The position numbers and the translations under genes were made by a program. The notes below the pieces were generated by a model. The model ran no database searches. It was not told the DNA's origin and saw nothing but the letters and a program-made list of their open reading frames with translations. 64,000 nt of DNA, taken from assembly GCA_024331125.1 (NCBI GenBank), contig JANDJI010000004.1:124001-188000 (forward strand), in the 5' to 3' direction. The DNA comes from Nitrospira sp. (lineage in GTDB: Bacteria; Nitrospirota; Nitrospiria; Nitrospirales; Nitrospiraceae). How positions within the stretch are numbered: position 1 is the first letter of the stretch; each line of letters opens with the position of its first letter. Positions 18,079 to 27,865 of this stretch are shown here, piece after piece.

Positions 18079-18126
18079 CCGGCAAACGGCCGCCTGTCAT
18101 CGCTCGAATCGATTCCCGCCAAGGTT

Positions 18127-18152
18127 TGCGAGGGCGGGACCCCGCCCTCGCA
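18127..18152. terminator. Perfect GC-rich hairpin between convergent genes
   Basis: TGCGAGGGCGGG (18127-18138) and CCCGCCCTCGCA (18141-18152) form a perfect 12-bp stem with a tiny loop (effectively 11 bp with a 4-base loop). It lies between the stop of the phytase-like gene and the stop of the convergent helicase gene. There is no clear T-run, so it may be a transcription block or mRNA-stabilising hairpin rather than a classic rho-independent terminator. Confidence 0.5.
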
Positions 18153-18267
18153 CAGCTCTTCACGAGAGCCGCGGCGGAAACGCCCACCTGGACCACTATT
18201 CGTCCTTTGGCGCAGGGTGCCGGGCCGAAAAGGAAGGAGGTCGGCTGCACCGTCGTGATCGAAGAGC

Positions 18268-19827
18268 TCACCGCTTGCCGTCGTACCCCTGGTCGCGCCA
18301 CCGTTCGAGAAGTTGAATCCGTTTGCGAAGCTGCTCGACCGTCGCCTGATCGATCCGACTGCCGGTCCGCGCGATCAACTCCGCGTTGAGACGCCGATGA
18401 TCCACGCCGCTTTGCCTGGCCACGGCGCTGACAAGCAGCCGGTGGAGATCCCGCAGTTCTTGCTTGAGCTCGTGCAAAGAAACCGGCGGCGCGCCCCTCA
18501 CCGCCGCGTGATCGATCTCCTCGGCCTCTTCCGCCCCGATCACCGTGTCCATGCGAGCCACGGCCATCAGCGGCCGATATTCGTTCATGGAGACGGTCAC
18601 ACGGTCGAAAAGATCCCGTTGTCCGGCCGGCAGGACATCCTCCAGCACATGATCTCGCTCGTCTTTGATCTGCCGGGCATAATGGGCCAAGACCTGGTCT
18701 TTGGGCAGATAGAGCCAGGCCCGTTGCGGCTTCGGCACATGGTCCTGCATGCGAACGAACCGTCCGACCACCTGCCGGAAATACATCTCCGTCAACACGT
18801 TGGTGCCATAGACTCCGACGCGGAGGCGAGGAATATCCACTCCTTCGCTCACCATGTTGACCGCCACCAGCCACTGTTGTTTTCCATCACCGGTGAACGT
18901 TTCGATGACGTGAGACGCCTGCGGATCATCCGAGACGGCCACCGCCGCCTTGACGCCGGCGACGCGACCGATCAGATCGGCCACCCAACGGGCATGGTCT
19001 TGATCCATGGCCACGATGAGCCCTCCCGCGTCGGGCTGCTCTTCCCGCCGAACCCGAACGAGCTGCGCATGGGCGTCCGCGATCACCGATCCCAACCACG
19101 ACTCTTGCAGCAACGCCGTCTTCAACCGCTCCCGCTGCCGATCGAACGGCAAACCATCCTCGAACGTGGCCGTATGCTCACGGCCTTTCGACACCCAGGT
19201 CAACTCGCCTTCATAACTGGGAAAGAGGATCGGCCGGCAGACGCCGTCGCCGATCGCTTCGCTGTACCCGTAAGAAAAGTCCGGCTGACTTTCGCCTTGC
19301 ACGTAGCGAACGAAGGGAATGGCATCATTGTCGGAACGAAAAGGGGTGCCGGACAAAATCAGGCGAAACACCGCCGGTTCCAGCGCCGTCTTGAGCGCTC
19401 TGCCCCACTGTTTGCCGTCGCCGGCATGGTGCAGCTCGTCCAACACGACCAGCGTCTTTTTGGCGAGACAGCCGCGGCGCACCATTTCCGGAGCGGAGCA
19501 GACATGCTGATAGGTCACCGTCGCGCCGTGATAGTCCGGAGCCTCCAGCGCCCGTTCGTTCGTCAAGGCCGGATCGAGCTGCAAGCCGACGGTTCCCGCA
19601 GCATCCGCCCATTGCCTGCGCAAGTGGCTGGTGGGGCAGACCACCAGAAGCCGCTGCGCGCGGCCGGCTTTCAAAAACTCGTGGGCCGCGCGCAGCGCGA
19701 ACCGCGTTTTCCCCGCGGCCGGCGTCGCCATGGCCAAAAAGTCCGCCGCGTGATGGGTACGGACGGCCTCAAACGCGCGACGCTGCCAATCGCGAAGCGG
19801 CGAAGTCCAAGCCGACGGGATCTTCAT
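18268..19827 (-). CDS. DEAD/DEAH-type superfamily 2 helicase, last gene of the topo VI operon
   Basis: 519 residues. Helicase motifs in order: TPAAGKTRFALR (Walker A, about 35-46), VVLDELHHAGDG (motif II, DELH), LSGTPFRSD (III), LIVAMDQ and VAVSDD (IV region), NMVSEGVDIPRLRVG (V) and QVVGRFVRM (VI). An SF2 fold resembling RadD/Rad25-type DNA helicases; a DELH box rather than DEAH. The last part has EEAEEIDH and leucine-rich helices with possible protein contacts. Only 38 bp separate it from the topo VI A gene on the same strand, so it is very probably cotranscribed with topo VI. A functional partnership in DNA unwinding or supercoiling is an inference. Confidence 0.85.
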   Translation of the reverse strand: MKIPSAWTSPLRDWQRRAFEAVRTHHAADFLAMATPAAGKTRFALRAAHEFLKAGRAQRLLVVCPTSHLRRQWADAAGTVGLQLDPALTNERALEAPDYHGATVTYQHVCSAPEMVRRGCLAKKTLVVLDELHHAGDGKQWGRALKTALEPAVFRLILSGTPFRSDNDAIPFVRYVQGESQPDFSYGYSEAIGDGVCRPILFPSYEGELTWVSKGREHTATFEDGLPFDRQRERLKTALLQESWLGSVIADAHAQLVRVRREEQPDAGGLIVAMDQDHARWVADLIGRVAGVKAAVAVSDDPQASHVIETFTGDGKQQWLVAVNMVSEGVDIPRLRVGVYGTNVLTEMYFRQVVGRFVRMQDHVPKPQRAWLYLPKDQVLAHYARQIKDERDHVLEDVLPAGQRDLFDRVTVSMNEYRPLMAVARMDTVIGAEEAEEIDHAAVRGAPPVSLHELKQELRDLHRLLVSAVARQSGVDHRRLNAELIARTGSRIDQATVEQLRKRIQLLERWRDQGYDGKR

Positions 19828-19864
19828 GGCCGATGGGGAACGTCGAGGTTACGGAAGCGACGGG

Positions 19865-20968
19865 CTAATCAAGCCAATCCCGCTCCCGCAATTTTCGAGG
19901 GAGATACTGTTTGGTGAGGTACTGGAAGTCTTTGTTCGCCAAGGCGTCGAGTTCATACTTTAATCCGCTCGCCAACATCCGTTTGATCTCCGCCTGCCAG
20001 GCCGGTTTTTTGAACCATTGGTAATTCATCAGTTCTTTCGCCCGCGCCACGTCCTTGTCGTTGAGCTTGATGCCGACGTTGCGCGGCAGGCCGTACCGTT
20101 CGGGATCGGCGCTGGAGAGGCCGATGAACTTGGCCTTGGGAATCGCCATGCGCTGACTTTCGAACGCCAAATTGATCGATCCCTGCTTGACCACCGAATA
20201 GATGTAGTAGCCCCAGGGATCGTTATCGACCAGCACGTAAATCGGAAGTCTCTGTTCCTCGTGCAGCCGCCGAGCCAGCCGCCGCACGCCGCGCGGCGGC
20301 TGGCCATTACCGGTAAGCAGAATACAATTGTACCGCCTCCAGAACTTGTCTTCGGACAGCCGGTTCCACTGCGTGCCCTTTTCGACGAGCAGCACGAAAT
20401 CCGCCGTGCACCGCCGGATCTCCAGATACTCAGGCTCCACGATGGAAGGAACGGAATAGCCGCCCTTGCCCAGTTTCGAGCAGTCCACCCGGTCGCCGTC
20501 GTCGCCGAACACGACCGGCCCGACGATGCTTCCGGCGTTCTCCGCCCGGACATGCAGCTCTTCCCGAAGCGCGGCGAGGGAAACCTCCAAATCTTCGATG
20601 ATCGGATCGGACTCGTCCTGCGTATCGAACGTGTTCTCGTGGGAATCTCTGATCGTGTGCTTGGTCCGATAATAGATCTCGCGGAGCGAGGTGGTGAGTT
20701 CGGCCCGCTGCAGCTCCGCCAGGGCGTCCGCCACCAGCATCGTCTGCATGAACTTCTTGGCCATCCCGACGTTGAAGAACGAGCGGGCCTGTTTTTTGTC
20801 CCCCATCTCGATCATCCCCTTCCGCTCATTGAACGAGACGTTGGACAGGGCGCGGATCGGAATCTGCAACGTCGGATCTTTCGACCGTTCGGCTGCCTGG
20901 ATCACGAGATCGGCCAGACCGACCAATTTTTTTTCGACGGAGCCTGGTTTCTTCGTCTTGATCGTCAT
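19865..20968 (-). CDS. DNA topoisomerase VI subunit A (Spo11-like)
   Basis: 367 residues. Topo VI A makes the double-strand break through a phosphotyrosine link. The catalytic tyrosine should be in LREIYYRTKHT, the winged-helix strand common to Spo11. The Toprim domain follows: DFVLLVEKGTQWNRL with the metal-binding Glu and VLVDNDPWGYYIY with the D-x-D, then KFIGLSSADPERYGLP. These are the family landmarks and all catalytic residues are present. Length matches archaeal subunit A (about 370). The start ATG overlaps the stop of subunit B by 4 bases. Topo VI is mainly archaeal and plant; its presence in bacteria is sporadic. Confidence 0.93.
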   Translation of the reverse strand: MTIKTKKPGSVEKKLVGLADLVIQAAERSKDPTLQIPIRALSNVSFNERKGMIEMGDKKQARSFFNVGMAKKFMQTMLVADALAELQRAELTTSLREIYYRTKHTIRDSHENTFDTQDESDPIIEDLEVSLAALREELHVRAENAGSIVGPVVFGDDGDRVDCSKLGKGGYSVPSIVEPEYLEIRRCTADFVLLVEKGTQWNRLSEDKFWRRYNCILLTGNGQPPRGVRRLARRLHEEQRLPIYVLVDNDPWGYYIYSVVKQGSINLAFESQRMAIPKAKFIGLSSADPERYGLPRNVGIKLNDKDVARAKELMNYQWFKKPAWQAEIKRMLASGLKYELDALANKDFQYLTKQYLPRKLRERDWLD

Positions 20969-22881
20969 ACTGTCGCCCCCCGGCGGATGCGAGCCGCCCG
21001 TTTGGCCGCCCCGGGCGATGATTCATCGACCTTGACTGTTTCGCCCGCCTCGGATGCGCCGGCGGTCTTGCTTTCCACGCCATCCTCCGTGACGATAATG
21101 GAATGAGGCAAACCTTCCGGCCCTTCGCCGGTTTTCCCCAGTACCTCGTCGGTCTTGGTCCCGCCGGTGCGAGACAGGGCGATGTGCTGCAACTGTTTCT
21201 TAAGTTTCTCTTTCGGCACCTTACCGCCTTTCAAGCGGCTGCACGCCTCGACGACTTCTTCGATATACAATTCGAAAATGTTCCTGCGGCGATACTCGCT
21301 CGCAGCCCGTTCCCGCCGACGCAGATACAATCCCAGCCGCCGGCCGCATTCCCGCAACGCCAGCGTGATTTCTTTGTGGATCTCGTCGTAGTCGGCGATC
21401 GCTTCTTTCGACTCGCTCGTAAACGGCACCCACACCGACGCCATGTGGACAAAGATCACCATCGGGCCGGCCGGCAAGGCGCCGCGCGACTGCGCCACCC
21501 CGTAGTTTTTCCATGACAAGCCGAGCACGGCCTTGAAGGTCGCGCAGGCCGATTGTTGATACAGGAGCGGCACGCGATTGGCGTATCTGATCACTCGCGC
21601 CAGCTCGACGTCATCCTCCACTTGCTCCCCCTCGGCCTTGGGGACGGCCGGCTTCGCCGTCGTATCGTGTTCCTCCGGTCGCCGGCCGTAGGCGAGTCCT
21701 GCTTCAATGACAAACGGATTGCCGCGATAGACGGCGGGCGGTCTCGTCACCGCCGTATAGAACTCGCCCTTGATTTGTTTATAGAGGCCGGAGAGGATCG
21801 CTTTTTCGCCGATCGGCGACAGACAATTGGTCGGCGGAGCCATCAGTTTGGTGTTTTGGATCGTTCGATACAAGGTTTCGGCGACGGCCCCTTTCAAGTC
21901 CCGCGGTTTCATCTGCGGCGAGACCTTGGCCTCCCTGCACATCTGCTCGGCCGACTGCGGCGAGACCCGGCAAAAATCACTCGCCAAAAATCCCGCCACC
22001 GTATGGCTCTTGGTCTCCTGCAACATCTTCAGGAACATGCCGAACTCAATGCCGTAGGGATGCGGTTTGATCTCCCGCGGCGACGGCGGCAGTTCGTGAT
22101 AAGCCCTGACGTATTCCTTGATTTCTCCCTCGGGCGTGTAATAGGTCAGCTTGGCGTGGGGGTTGGCGATGGAGGTCTGCTCCAACCATTCGTCCACCGA
22201 CGCCCGGCCCTTTTGGTAGCGGCCCTCGATTTCCAATGCGACCTGAGTCCCCCGCAGCTGATCCCACTCGATCTGTTTGCTTTCATGCACCAGCGGCTCG
22301 TTCTTCTTGGTATCGATTTGGACTTCAAAAAAATGAGCGGCGGCGCGGGGGCCGGTGCGCGAGATGATCCGGACCGGCTTTCCGGTCGTCAATTGGGCGT
22401 ACATGCCGGCGGCGGAAATCCCGATGCCCTGTTGCCCCCGACTCATGCGCAACCGATGGAACTTGGAGCCGTACAACAGTTTGGCAAAGATGCGGGGAAT
22501 CTGTTGGCGCACGATGCCCGGCCCGTTGTCCGTCACCGTCACGCGAAACCGCGTGGCCTGACTGGCCGGCGGCGTCGTTCCGTCGATCGGCACGACCTCA
22601 AGCCGGACCGTCACGTCGGGCAGGATGCCGGCCTCCTCGCAGGCATCGAGGGCGTTATCGACCGCCTCTTTCACACAGGTCAGCAGAGCCTTGCGGGGAT
22701 TGTCGAAACCGAGCAGGTGCCGGTTCTTCGTGAAGAATTCCGAGACGGAAATTTCCCGCTGGCGCGCGCCCATTTCGACGGCGGTCACACGTTCGACCGG
22801 ACTTGATGAGGATTTCCTTCGCGCGGCAGGATCGGAAGCTGACTGCGAAACGGCCGTTACAGATTCTCTTTTCCTCGTCAT
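20965..22881 (-). CDS. DNA topoisomerase VI subunit B (GHKL ATPase)
   Basis: 638 residues from ATG 22881, after GCGAGGTCGA; an in-frame start at 23061 would add an unrelated tail. The ATP-binding Bergerat fold is intact: LLTCVKEAVDNALDACEEAG (N-box Glu and Asn, about residues 66-85), VTVTDNGPGI (G1) and QGIGISAAGMYAQL (G2). The transducer domain follows, with KREAKV-like helices and GRRP. Subunit B clamps DNA and hydrolyses ATP to drive strand passage by subunit A, which follows immediately. A Lys/Glu-rich N-terminal tail of some 45 residues is extra. The C-terminus (residues about 590-638) is low complexity. Confidence 0.93.
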   Translation of the reverse strand: MTRKRESVTAVSQSASDPAARRKSSSSPVERVTAVEMGARQREISVSEFFTKNRHLLGFDNPRKALLTCVKEAVDNALDACEEAGILPDVTVRLEVVPIDGTTPPASQATRFRVTVTDNGPGIVRQQIPRIFAKLLYGSKFHRLRMSRGQQGIGISAAGMYAQLTTGKPVRIISRTGPRAAAHFFEVQIDTKKNEPLVHESKQIEWDQLRGTQVALEIEGRYQKGRASVDEWLEQTSIANPHAKLTYYTPEGEIKEYVRAYHELPPSPREIKPHPYGIEFGMFLKMLQETKSHTVAGFLASDFCRVSPQSAEQMCREAKVSPQMKPRDLKGAVAETLYRTIQNTKLMAPPTNCLSPIGEKAILSGLYKQIKGEFYTAVTRPPAVYRGNPFVIEAGLAYGRRPEEHDTTAKPAVPKAEGEQVEDDVELARVIRYANRVPLLYQQSACATFKAVLGLSWKNYGVAQSRGALPAGPMVIFVHMASVWVPFTSESKEAIADYDEIHKEITLALRECGRRLGLYLRRRERAASEYRRRNIFELYIEEVVEACSRLKGGKVPKEKLKKQLQHIALSRTGGTKTDEVLGKTGEGPEGLPHSIIVTEDGVESKTAGASEAGETVKVDESSPGAAKRAARIRRGATV

Positions 22882-23402
22882 TCGACCTCGCAAGATGTGA
22901 TGCGAACCCGTTGGTATCACAAAATCCTTGACCGACTCAAGGCAACCGCACCCCTTGCCGGAAGACCGGCGCTCGGTCGCGACAAACATCCCCCTCTTGT
23001 TCTTTATGACGGGAATACATCTCGGTTCGATGACGATACAGAGGGAAGAGACGGCTCTCAAGAGGTGAGCATCTTCGGCGCGGCGACGTCGGCCGACATG
23101 TTTAGGGTGGGAGGAGCACGCACCTAACCGAGGACGATTAGGTACGACGGAGATCTTGGGAGGACTTTAGGCTTCCCGGTCCAAGCCGGGCCTGCACACC
23201 ATCCTCGGCGCTCGACCCCCTCATGATCCACATTCCCTCGGGGCGTTCACTCCTCCCACAAGGGATACCATAGACTTCACATCGAACAGAGTCAAGCGAC
23301 TCCGTTTTATGCGGCTGGCGCATGAGGAGATGACGCGCTGGAGCCGATCCGTGAACCACTTTTGGAGGATTCACCCGGGGACTCGGAAAACCGGGAGAAC
23401 GT
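22882..23402. other. Intergenic region upstream of the topo VI operon
   Basis: About 520 bases between the topo VI B start and the end of the Kelch gene (both on the minus strand). I see no gene with a ribosome binding site and homology. The topo VI operon promoter is expected in the first 150 bases. A short C-rich run (CATTCCCTCGGGG) gives no clear signal. Confidence 0.4.
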
Positions 23403-24473
23403 TCAATCGAGTCTCGAACCGGCCCCCGACGATGGAATAAACACTTCGTTCGCGTCGCTGAACGAGCCTCCGGGCGTCGGCCCGCCGCCGATGACGTAGA
23501 TGCGCCCCTCGACCGCCGCCGATCCGAGTCCGTGACGGGCGGTCGGCATCGGCGCCATCGGCCGCCACTTGTCATGCCGCGGGTCATACACCTCATTCTC
23601 GCGAAACGTTCCGGACGACCCTTCTCCGCCGAACACGTAGATCATCTCATTGAGCACCGACGCAGTGATGCCGCTGCGCGCCGTCGGCAGATCCGCGACG
23701 CCGGTCCAGCGGTCGGCCAGGGGATCGTACATTTCGACCACCGTCAGGTTCCGGCCGTAATCGCCGTTGGCTCGCCCGCCTATTGCGTAAATTTTTCCAT
23801 CGACCGTCGCAGTCGCCAGATGATCGCGCGGGGTCGGCAGCGGCGATCGAGCCTCCCACCTGTCAAGGGTGGGATCGTAAACTTCAACCGCCGCCACATT
23901 GGCTTTCCGATCGAAGCCTCCGATGGCATAGAGTTTCCCTCCATGCTCCGCCACAGAGAGGGCGCCGCGCGCCGTCGGCATCGGAGCCCGCTGGGTCCAC
24001 CGATCGATCGCCGGATCATAGGCATAGACCGTTGCCACCGGGCTCCAGATATTGATGCCGGATCGGGCATAGCCGCCGATGACGTACAATCGGCCTCCCG
24101 CCACACCGATCCCGACATGGTGCAGCCCGACGGGCAAGGGAGCTTTGGCAATCCATCGATCGGTCACCGGATCATAGACTTCGAGAGAAGGCGTGATCGA
24201 CAAACTCATCACGTTGCTCAAGCCGGGCTTTTCAAACCCGCCGACCACGTAGATCTTTCCGCCCAGCGCCGCAACCGCCACTTCCGTCCGTTTGGCGAGC
24301 ATCGGCGCCGCCGAGCGCCAGGCGCCGCGGTCCGACTCAGACTGTGATACAGGTTGTGACGATTGAGCGGAAACCGGCGACATGCTCGCCATCAATCCGG
24401 CCAGCAACAGTCCCAGGATCGACATGACCTGTGGACCCCGCCCGCGTTTGGAGGACGTCGGAAAAGACGGCAT
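23403..24473 (-). CDS. Exported Kelch-repeat beta-propeller protein
   Basis: 356 residues with a signal peptide (ILGLLLAGLMASMSPVSA, cleavage near residue 36). Six Kelch repeats follow, each with G-x-x-Y-V/A-I/V-G-G then a Y-D-P...D-R-W pair: LGGKIYVVGGF, AGGRLYVIGGY, HGGKLYAIGGF, VDGKIYAIGGR, LNEMIYVFGGE, VEGRIYVIGGG. The propeller fits the common secreted Kelch proteins of Nitrospira-like bacteria. No catalytic residue; a binding role is likely. The start at 24473 is chosen for the signal peptide, without a strong ribosome binding site. Confidence 0.85.
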   Translation of the reverse strand: MPSFPTSSKRGRGPQVMSILGLLLAGLMASMSPVSAQSSQPVSQSESDRGAWRSAAPMLAKRTEVAVAALGGKIYVVGGFEKPGLSNVMSLSITPSLEVYDPVTDRWIAKAPLPVGLHHVGIGVAGGRLYVIGGYARSGINIWSPVATVYAYDPAIDRWTQRAPMPTARGALSVAEHGGKLYAIGGFDRKANVAAVEVYDPTLDRWEARSPLPTPRDHLATATVDGKIYAIGGRANGDYGRNLTVVEMYDPLADRWTGVADLPTARSGITASVLNEMIYVFGGEGSSGTFRENEVYDPRHDKWRPMAPMPTARHGLGSAAVEGRIYVIGGGPTPGGSFSDANEVFIPSSGAGSRLD

Positions 24474-24633
24474 GGTTTCATTGTATATGTTTTCAACCCC
24501 CGGTGGAAACGGATCGGAAAGGGAAGGGACTCAACCTCCCGCGTTTTCGAGGGAGCGGACCATCGTCCTTTGCGGGAGCACGGCACATGTGTCTTCAAGC
24601 ATCTCGTCCGAGATGGGACCGATCGGAACCGTT

Positions 24634-24951
24634 TTAGGATTCATCGGCGTCGAGATATTCGTCGATCAACCGTTCAAGGTCGTCCCGCTGGCCCTGCCGG
24701 ATCTCAAGAAACCGGACGCCGAACGTCCGATCGCGAACCCAACGGATCTCCGCCTGCTCGATTACGATGGGAGCCGAGTCCGGGATCATCAGTTTGACCG
24801 TCACACGCTTGCCGGGATCGACGGGTAGCGCGCTTTCTATCTTGGCCCCGCCGAGCGACAGATCCACCGCCCGGCCGCTGACCTCATGGGCGTTGACCCG
24901 CACCCAGCTCGCGAGACCGGCCCGCACCCGCCGATGTCGACGCCGTTCCAT
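24634..24951 (-). CDS. PilZ-domain protein
   Basis: 105 residues from ATG 24951 (MERRRHRRVRAG). The PilZ signature is clear: RRHRR near the N-terminus (the R-x-x-x-R c-di-GMP arm) and DLSLGGAKI (D-x-S-x-x-G). So it should bind cyclic di-GMP and act as an effector in motility, exopolysaccharide or adhesion. A TTG start at 25041 would add about 30 residues. It is divergent from lnt, whose start is 33 bp away from the longer frame. Confidence 0.85.
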   Translation of the reverse strand: MERRRHRRVRAGLASWVRVNAHEVSGRAVDLSLGGAKIESALPVDPGKRVTVKLMIPDSAPIVIEQAEIRWVRDRTFGVRFLEIRQGQRDDLERLIDEYLDADES

Positions 24952-25073
24952 CACGAGCACCGTATCCGCACGAATACCGTACCGCAGAGGCCGGAAAAAC
25001 TCACGGGAAATTTCTTTTGCTCTCGCGCGGTTCCCTTGCAAGTGACGGGGGCTTTCGTTATCGTACCGCTCAA

Positions 25074-26696
25074 ATGAACCAGGCTCGTTCGCGCCAGATC
25101 CTTCTCGCCTGCGCGAGCGGCGCGTTGTTGCCGCTGTGCTTTCCCAAATTCGACCTCGGGCTCCTGGCGTGGGTCGCCCTCGTTCCCCTGCACGTCGCCC
25201 TTGATCAATGTTCGCGACAACGCGCGTTTTGGATCGGATGGCTCGGCGGTGCCATCGGCTTCACCGGCATCATGGCCTGGGTCGTCACGGCCATGACCAC
25301 CTACGGCAAGGTGCCGTTGCTCGTGAGCTATGCCATTCTCCTGTTGCTGACGGCCTATCTCGGATTGTACGTCGCGCTGTACAGCTTTTCCGTGGTGTGG
25401 CTCCGGGAGCTGATTCCTCGATACGGCATCATCTTCGCTCCCTGTTTCTGGGTCGCGCTGGAACTGCTCCGCACCTACGCCCTCTCGGGACTCCCCTGGT
25501 GTCTGCTGGGCTATTCGCAACATCAAATGCTCGACCTCATCCAAATCGCGGATCGCACCGGAGTCTACGGAGTGTCTTTTTTGATCGTCTTGGTCAACGT
25601 CGCCTTGGCCGAGCTAATCCTGTGGCTGATGCCGTTTTTCCGCGGATTTCACCCCGCCAAGTTGCCGTGGGAATTGCTCACGATCGCGGCGGTTTGCCTG
25701 GTCGCGTCGTGGCTCTACTCCGCCTCTCTGATAACGAGCGGACAGTCCAAAGAGTCGTCCCCCTCCATCACCATCGGAGTGGTCCAGCCCAACATCGACC
25801 AGGCGGTCAAGTGGGACGCCGAGTACCGAGACGAAACAATGCGGCGGTTTGACCGCCTCACCGACCGGTTGGGAACCGGAACCGACCTGATCGTCTGGCC
25901 GGAAGCGGCCACGCCGTTCATTCTTGAGCGGGAACCGGACTATCAGGTACAGGTCATCGAATGGGCGGCTCGGGCTCAAGCGCCGATTCTTCTCGGCAGT
26001 CCGGCCTTGCGGTTCTATCCCGATCGCAGGCCCTATCTCTTGAACAGCGCCTATCTATTGGGATCGGACGGCGCCGTCTTAGGACGCTACGACAAACACC
26101 ATTTGGTCCCCTTCGGAGAATATATTCCGCTGAAATCGTCCGTTTTGTTTTTTCTCGACAAGCTCGTTGAAGGCATCGGAGACTTCGAACCGGGGCCCGG
26201 CGCGACTCTGCTCTCCTTCACCCCCAAGTCCCTGGCCGCCGGCGGGCTGTTGAGCTCGAGACCGGTCAAATTCGGAACAGTGATTTGCTACGAAGTCATT
26301 TTTCCTGACCTGGTGAGACAATTCTCCGCCAAGGGAGCCGAGTTCCTGGTCAACATCACCAATGACGGGTGGTTCGGTCCCTCGTCCGCGCCCGCGCAAC
26401 ATTTTTCCATGGTCGTCTTCCGCTCGATTGAAAATCGCCTGGCCTTCGCCCGTTCCGCCAACACGGGAATCTCCGGCTTTATTGATCCATACGGCCGCAT
26501 CCTGGATCAAACCCCTCTCTTCACGGAACAGGCGTTGCGGGCGGCCATTCCTCTCAATCAATCGAGAACGTTTTACAGTTATTACGGGGATGTCTTTGCC
26601 TATGGCTGTGCTATAATCTGCGCAATTTTGTGGCTGTACGGCTTCTTCCGGACAGAGGAACCCGCCCCGACGACCTCCGTCATCGAGCCGGCATGA
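25074..26696 (+). CDS. lnt: Apolipoprotein N-acyltransferase
   Basis: Lnt adds the third acyl chain to the N-terminal cysteine of apolipoproteins in the inner membrane, after Lgt and Lsp. The 540-residue product has an N-terminal membrane region of about seven helices (residues 8-220) and a C-terminal nitrilase-type domain with the catalytic triad in the usual contexts: Glu in VWPEAATPF, Lys in GRYDKHHLVPFGEY, Cys in TVICYEVIFPDL. NDGWFG and RSIENRLAFARSANTG follow. One more transmembrane helix ends the protein. prfB starts 19 bp downstream. Upstream frames merely extend the ORF; ATG 25074 is used. Confidence 0.95.
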   Translation: MNQARSRQILLACASGALLPLCFPKFDLGLLAWVALVPLHVALDQCSRQRAFWIGWLGGAIGFTGIMAWVVTAMTTYGKVPLLVSYAILLLLTAYLGLYVALYSFSVVWLRELIPRYGIIFAPCFWVALELLRTYALSGLPWCLLGYSQHQMLDLIQIADRTGVYGVSFLIVLVNVALAELILWLMPFFRGFHPAKLPWELLTIAAVCLVASWLYSASLITSGQSKESSPSITIGVVQPNIDQAVKWDAEYRDETMRRFDRLTDRLGTGTDLIVWPEAATPFILEREPDYQVQVIEWAARAQAPILLGSPALRFYPDRRPYLLNSAYLLGSDGAVLGRYDKHHLVPFGEYIPLKSSVLFFLDKLVEGIGDFEPGPGATLLSFTPKSLAAGGLLSSRPVKFGTVICYEVIFPDLVRQFSAKGAEFLVNITNDGWFGPSSAPAQHFSMVVFRSIENRLAFARSANTGISGFIDPYGRILDQTPLFTEQALRAAIPLNQSRTFYSYYGDVFAYGCAIICAILWLYGFFRTEEPAPTTSVIEPA

Positions 26697-26715
26697 CAAG
26701 GAAGGATCATTGAGC

Positions 26716-27865
26716 ATGTTATTCGACGAAGTTCGAACGCGAGTCCGCGCCATCGGAGAGCAAGTCTCCGAATTACGGGGGCATCTTTGACCTCGCTCGC
26801 ATGACCGCCGACTTACACGAGCTGGAAACCAGAATGAGCCAGCCCGACTTCTGGAACGACGCCCGCGGCGCGGCCGCCGCGAGCCGGAAGAAGGCGATGA
26901 TCGAGCAAGAACTCACGACCTGGCGCGACATCGAAACCAAGCTGGGGGACGTCAACGCCCTGCTGGAATTGGCGATGGAAAGCGGGGATGCGAGTTTGGA
27001 GCAGGAACTGATCGCGGAGCTGAACCGGTTGGAGCCTCGCGTGGCGGCGTTGCGGCTGGAGATGCTGCTCTCCGGCGAGCTCGATCCCAACAACGCCCTG
27101 TTGGAGATTCATCCGGGGGCGGGAGGCACGGAATCGCAAGACTGGGCCCAAATGTTGCTGCGCATGTACGTCCGGTGGGCGGAAGCCAAGCAATTCAAGG
27201 TGGAGACGTTGGATCTCCTGCCCGGCGAGGAAGCCGGCATCAAAAGCGCGACGCTCTCGATCACCGGCCCTTACGCCTACGGCTATTTGAAGGCGGAGGC
27301 CGGCGTTCATCGCCTGGTTCGCATTTCTCCCTTCGACGCCAACAAACGCCGCCACACGTCGTTCGCCTCGGTGTTCGTCTATCCCGAGCTGAGCGAAGAC
27401 ATCGACGTCGCGATCGAGGAAAAAGACCTGCGGATCGACACCTTTCGCTCGGGAGGCGCCGGGGGCCAAAACGTCAACAAGGTCGAGACGGCGATCCGCA
27501 TCACGCACCTGCCGACCGGCATCGTGGTGCAATGTCAGAATGAGCGGTCCCAGCTTCAGAACAGAAACGGCGCGATGAAGATTTTGAAGGCCCGTCTGTT
27601 CGAGTTGGAGCGACAAAAGAAGGAGGCGGAATTCAACGCGATCGTCGGCGAAAAGAAAGACATCGCGTGGGGCAGTCAGATCCGTTCGTACGTCTTCCAG
27701 CCCTATCAGATGGTCAAAGACCACCGAACCGGCCATGAGACCGGCGACGTATCTTCCGTCATGGACGGCGAAATCGACGGGTTCATCGAAGCGTATTTGA
27801 AAAAGCAACTCTCAAAAGGAAGCGAGCCGCTGCCCGTCGTCGGCAAATCGGACGACAATCTATAA
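26716..27865 (+). CDS. prfB: Peptide chain release factor 2, programmed +1 frameshift
   Basis: RF2 ends translation at UGA and UAA. Reading from ATG 26716 gives 24 codons to TGA 26788-26790, in the context CTT TGA C; the +1 frame then continues from GAC 26789 to 27865, for about 382 residues in all. A Shine-Dalgarno-like GGGGG six bases upstream (26776-26781) matches the known autoregulatory site, where scarce RF2 lets the ribosome shift. The RF2 motifs [12 protein letters not shown] and [10 protein letters not shown] (the GGQ that hydrolyses peptidyl-tRNA) are present. The site is typical of bacterial prfB, so this is a real gene, not a broken one. Confidence 0.96.
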
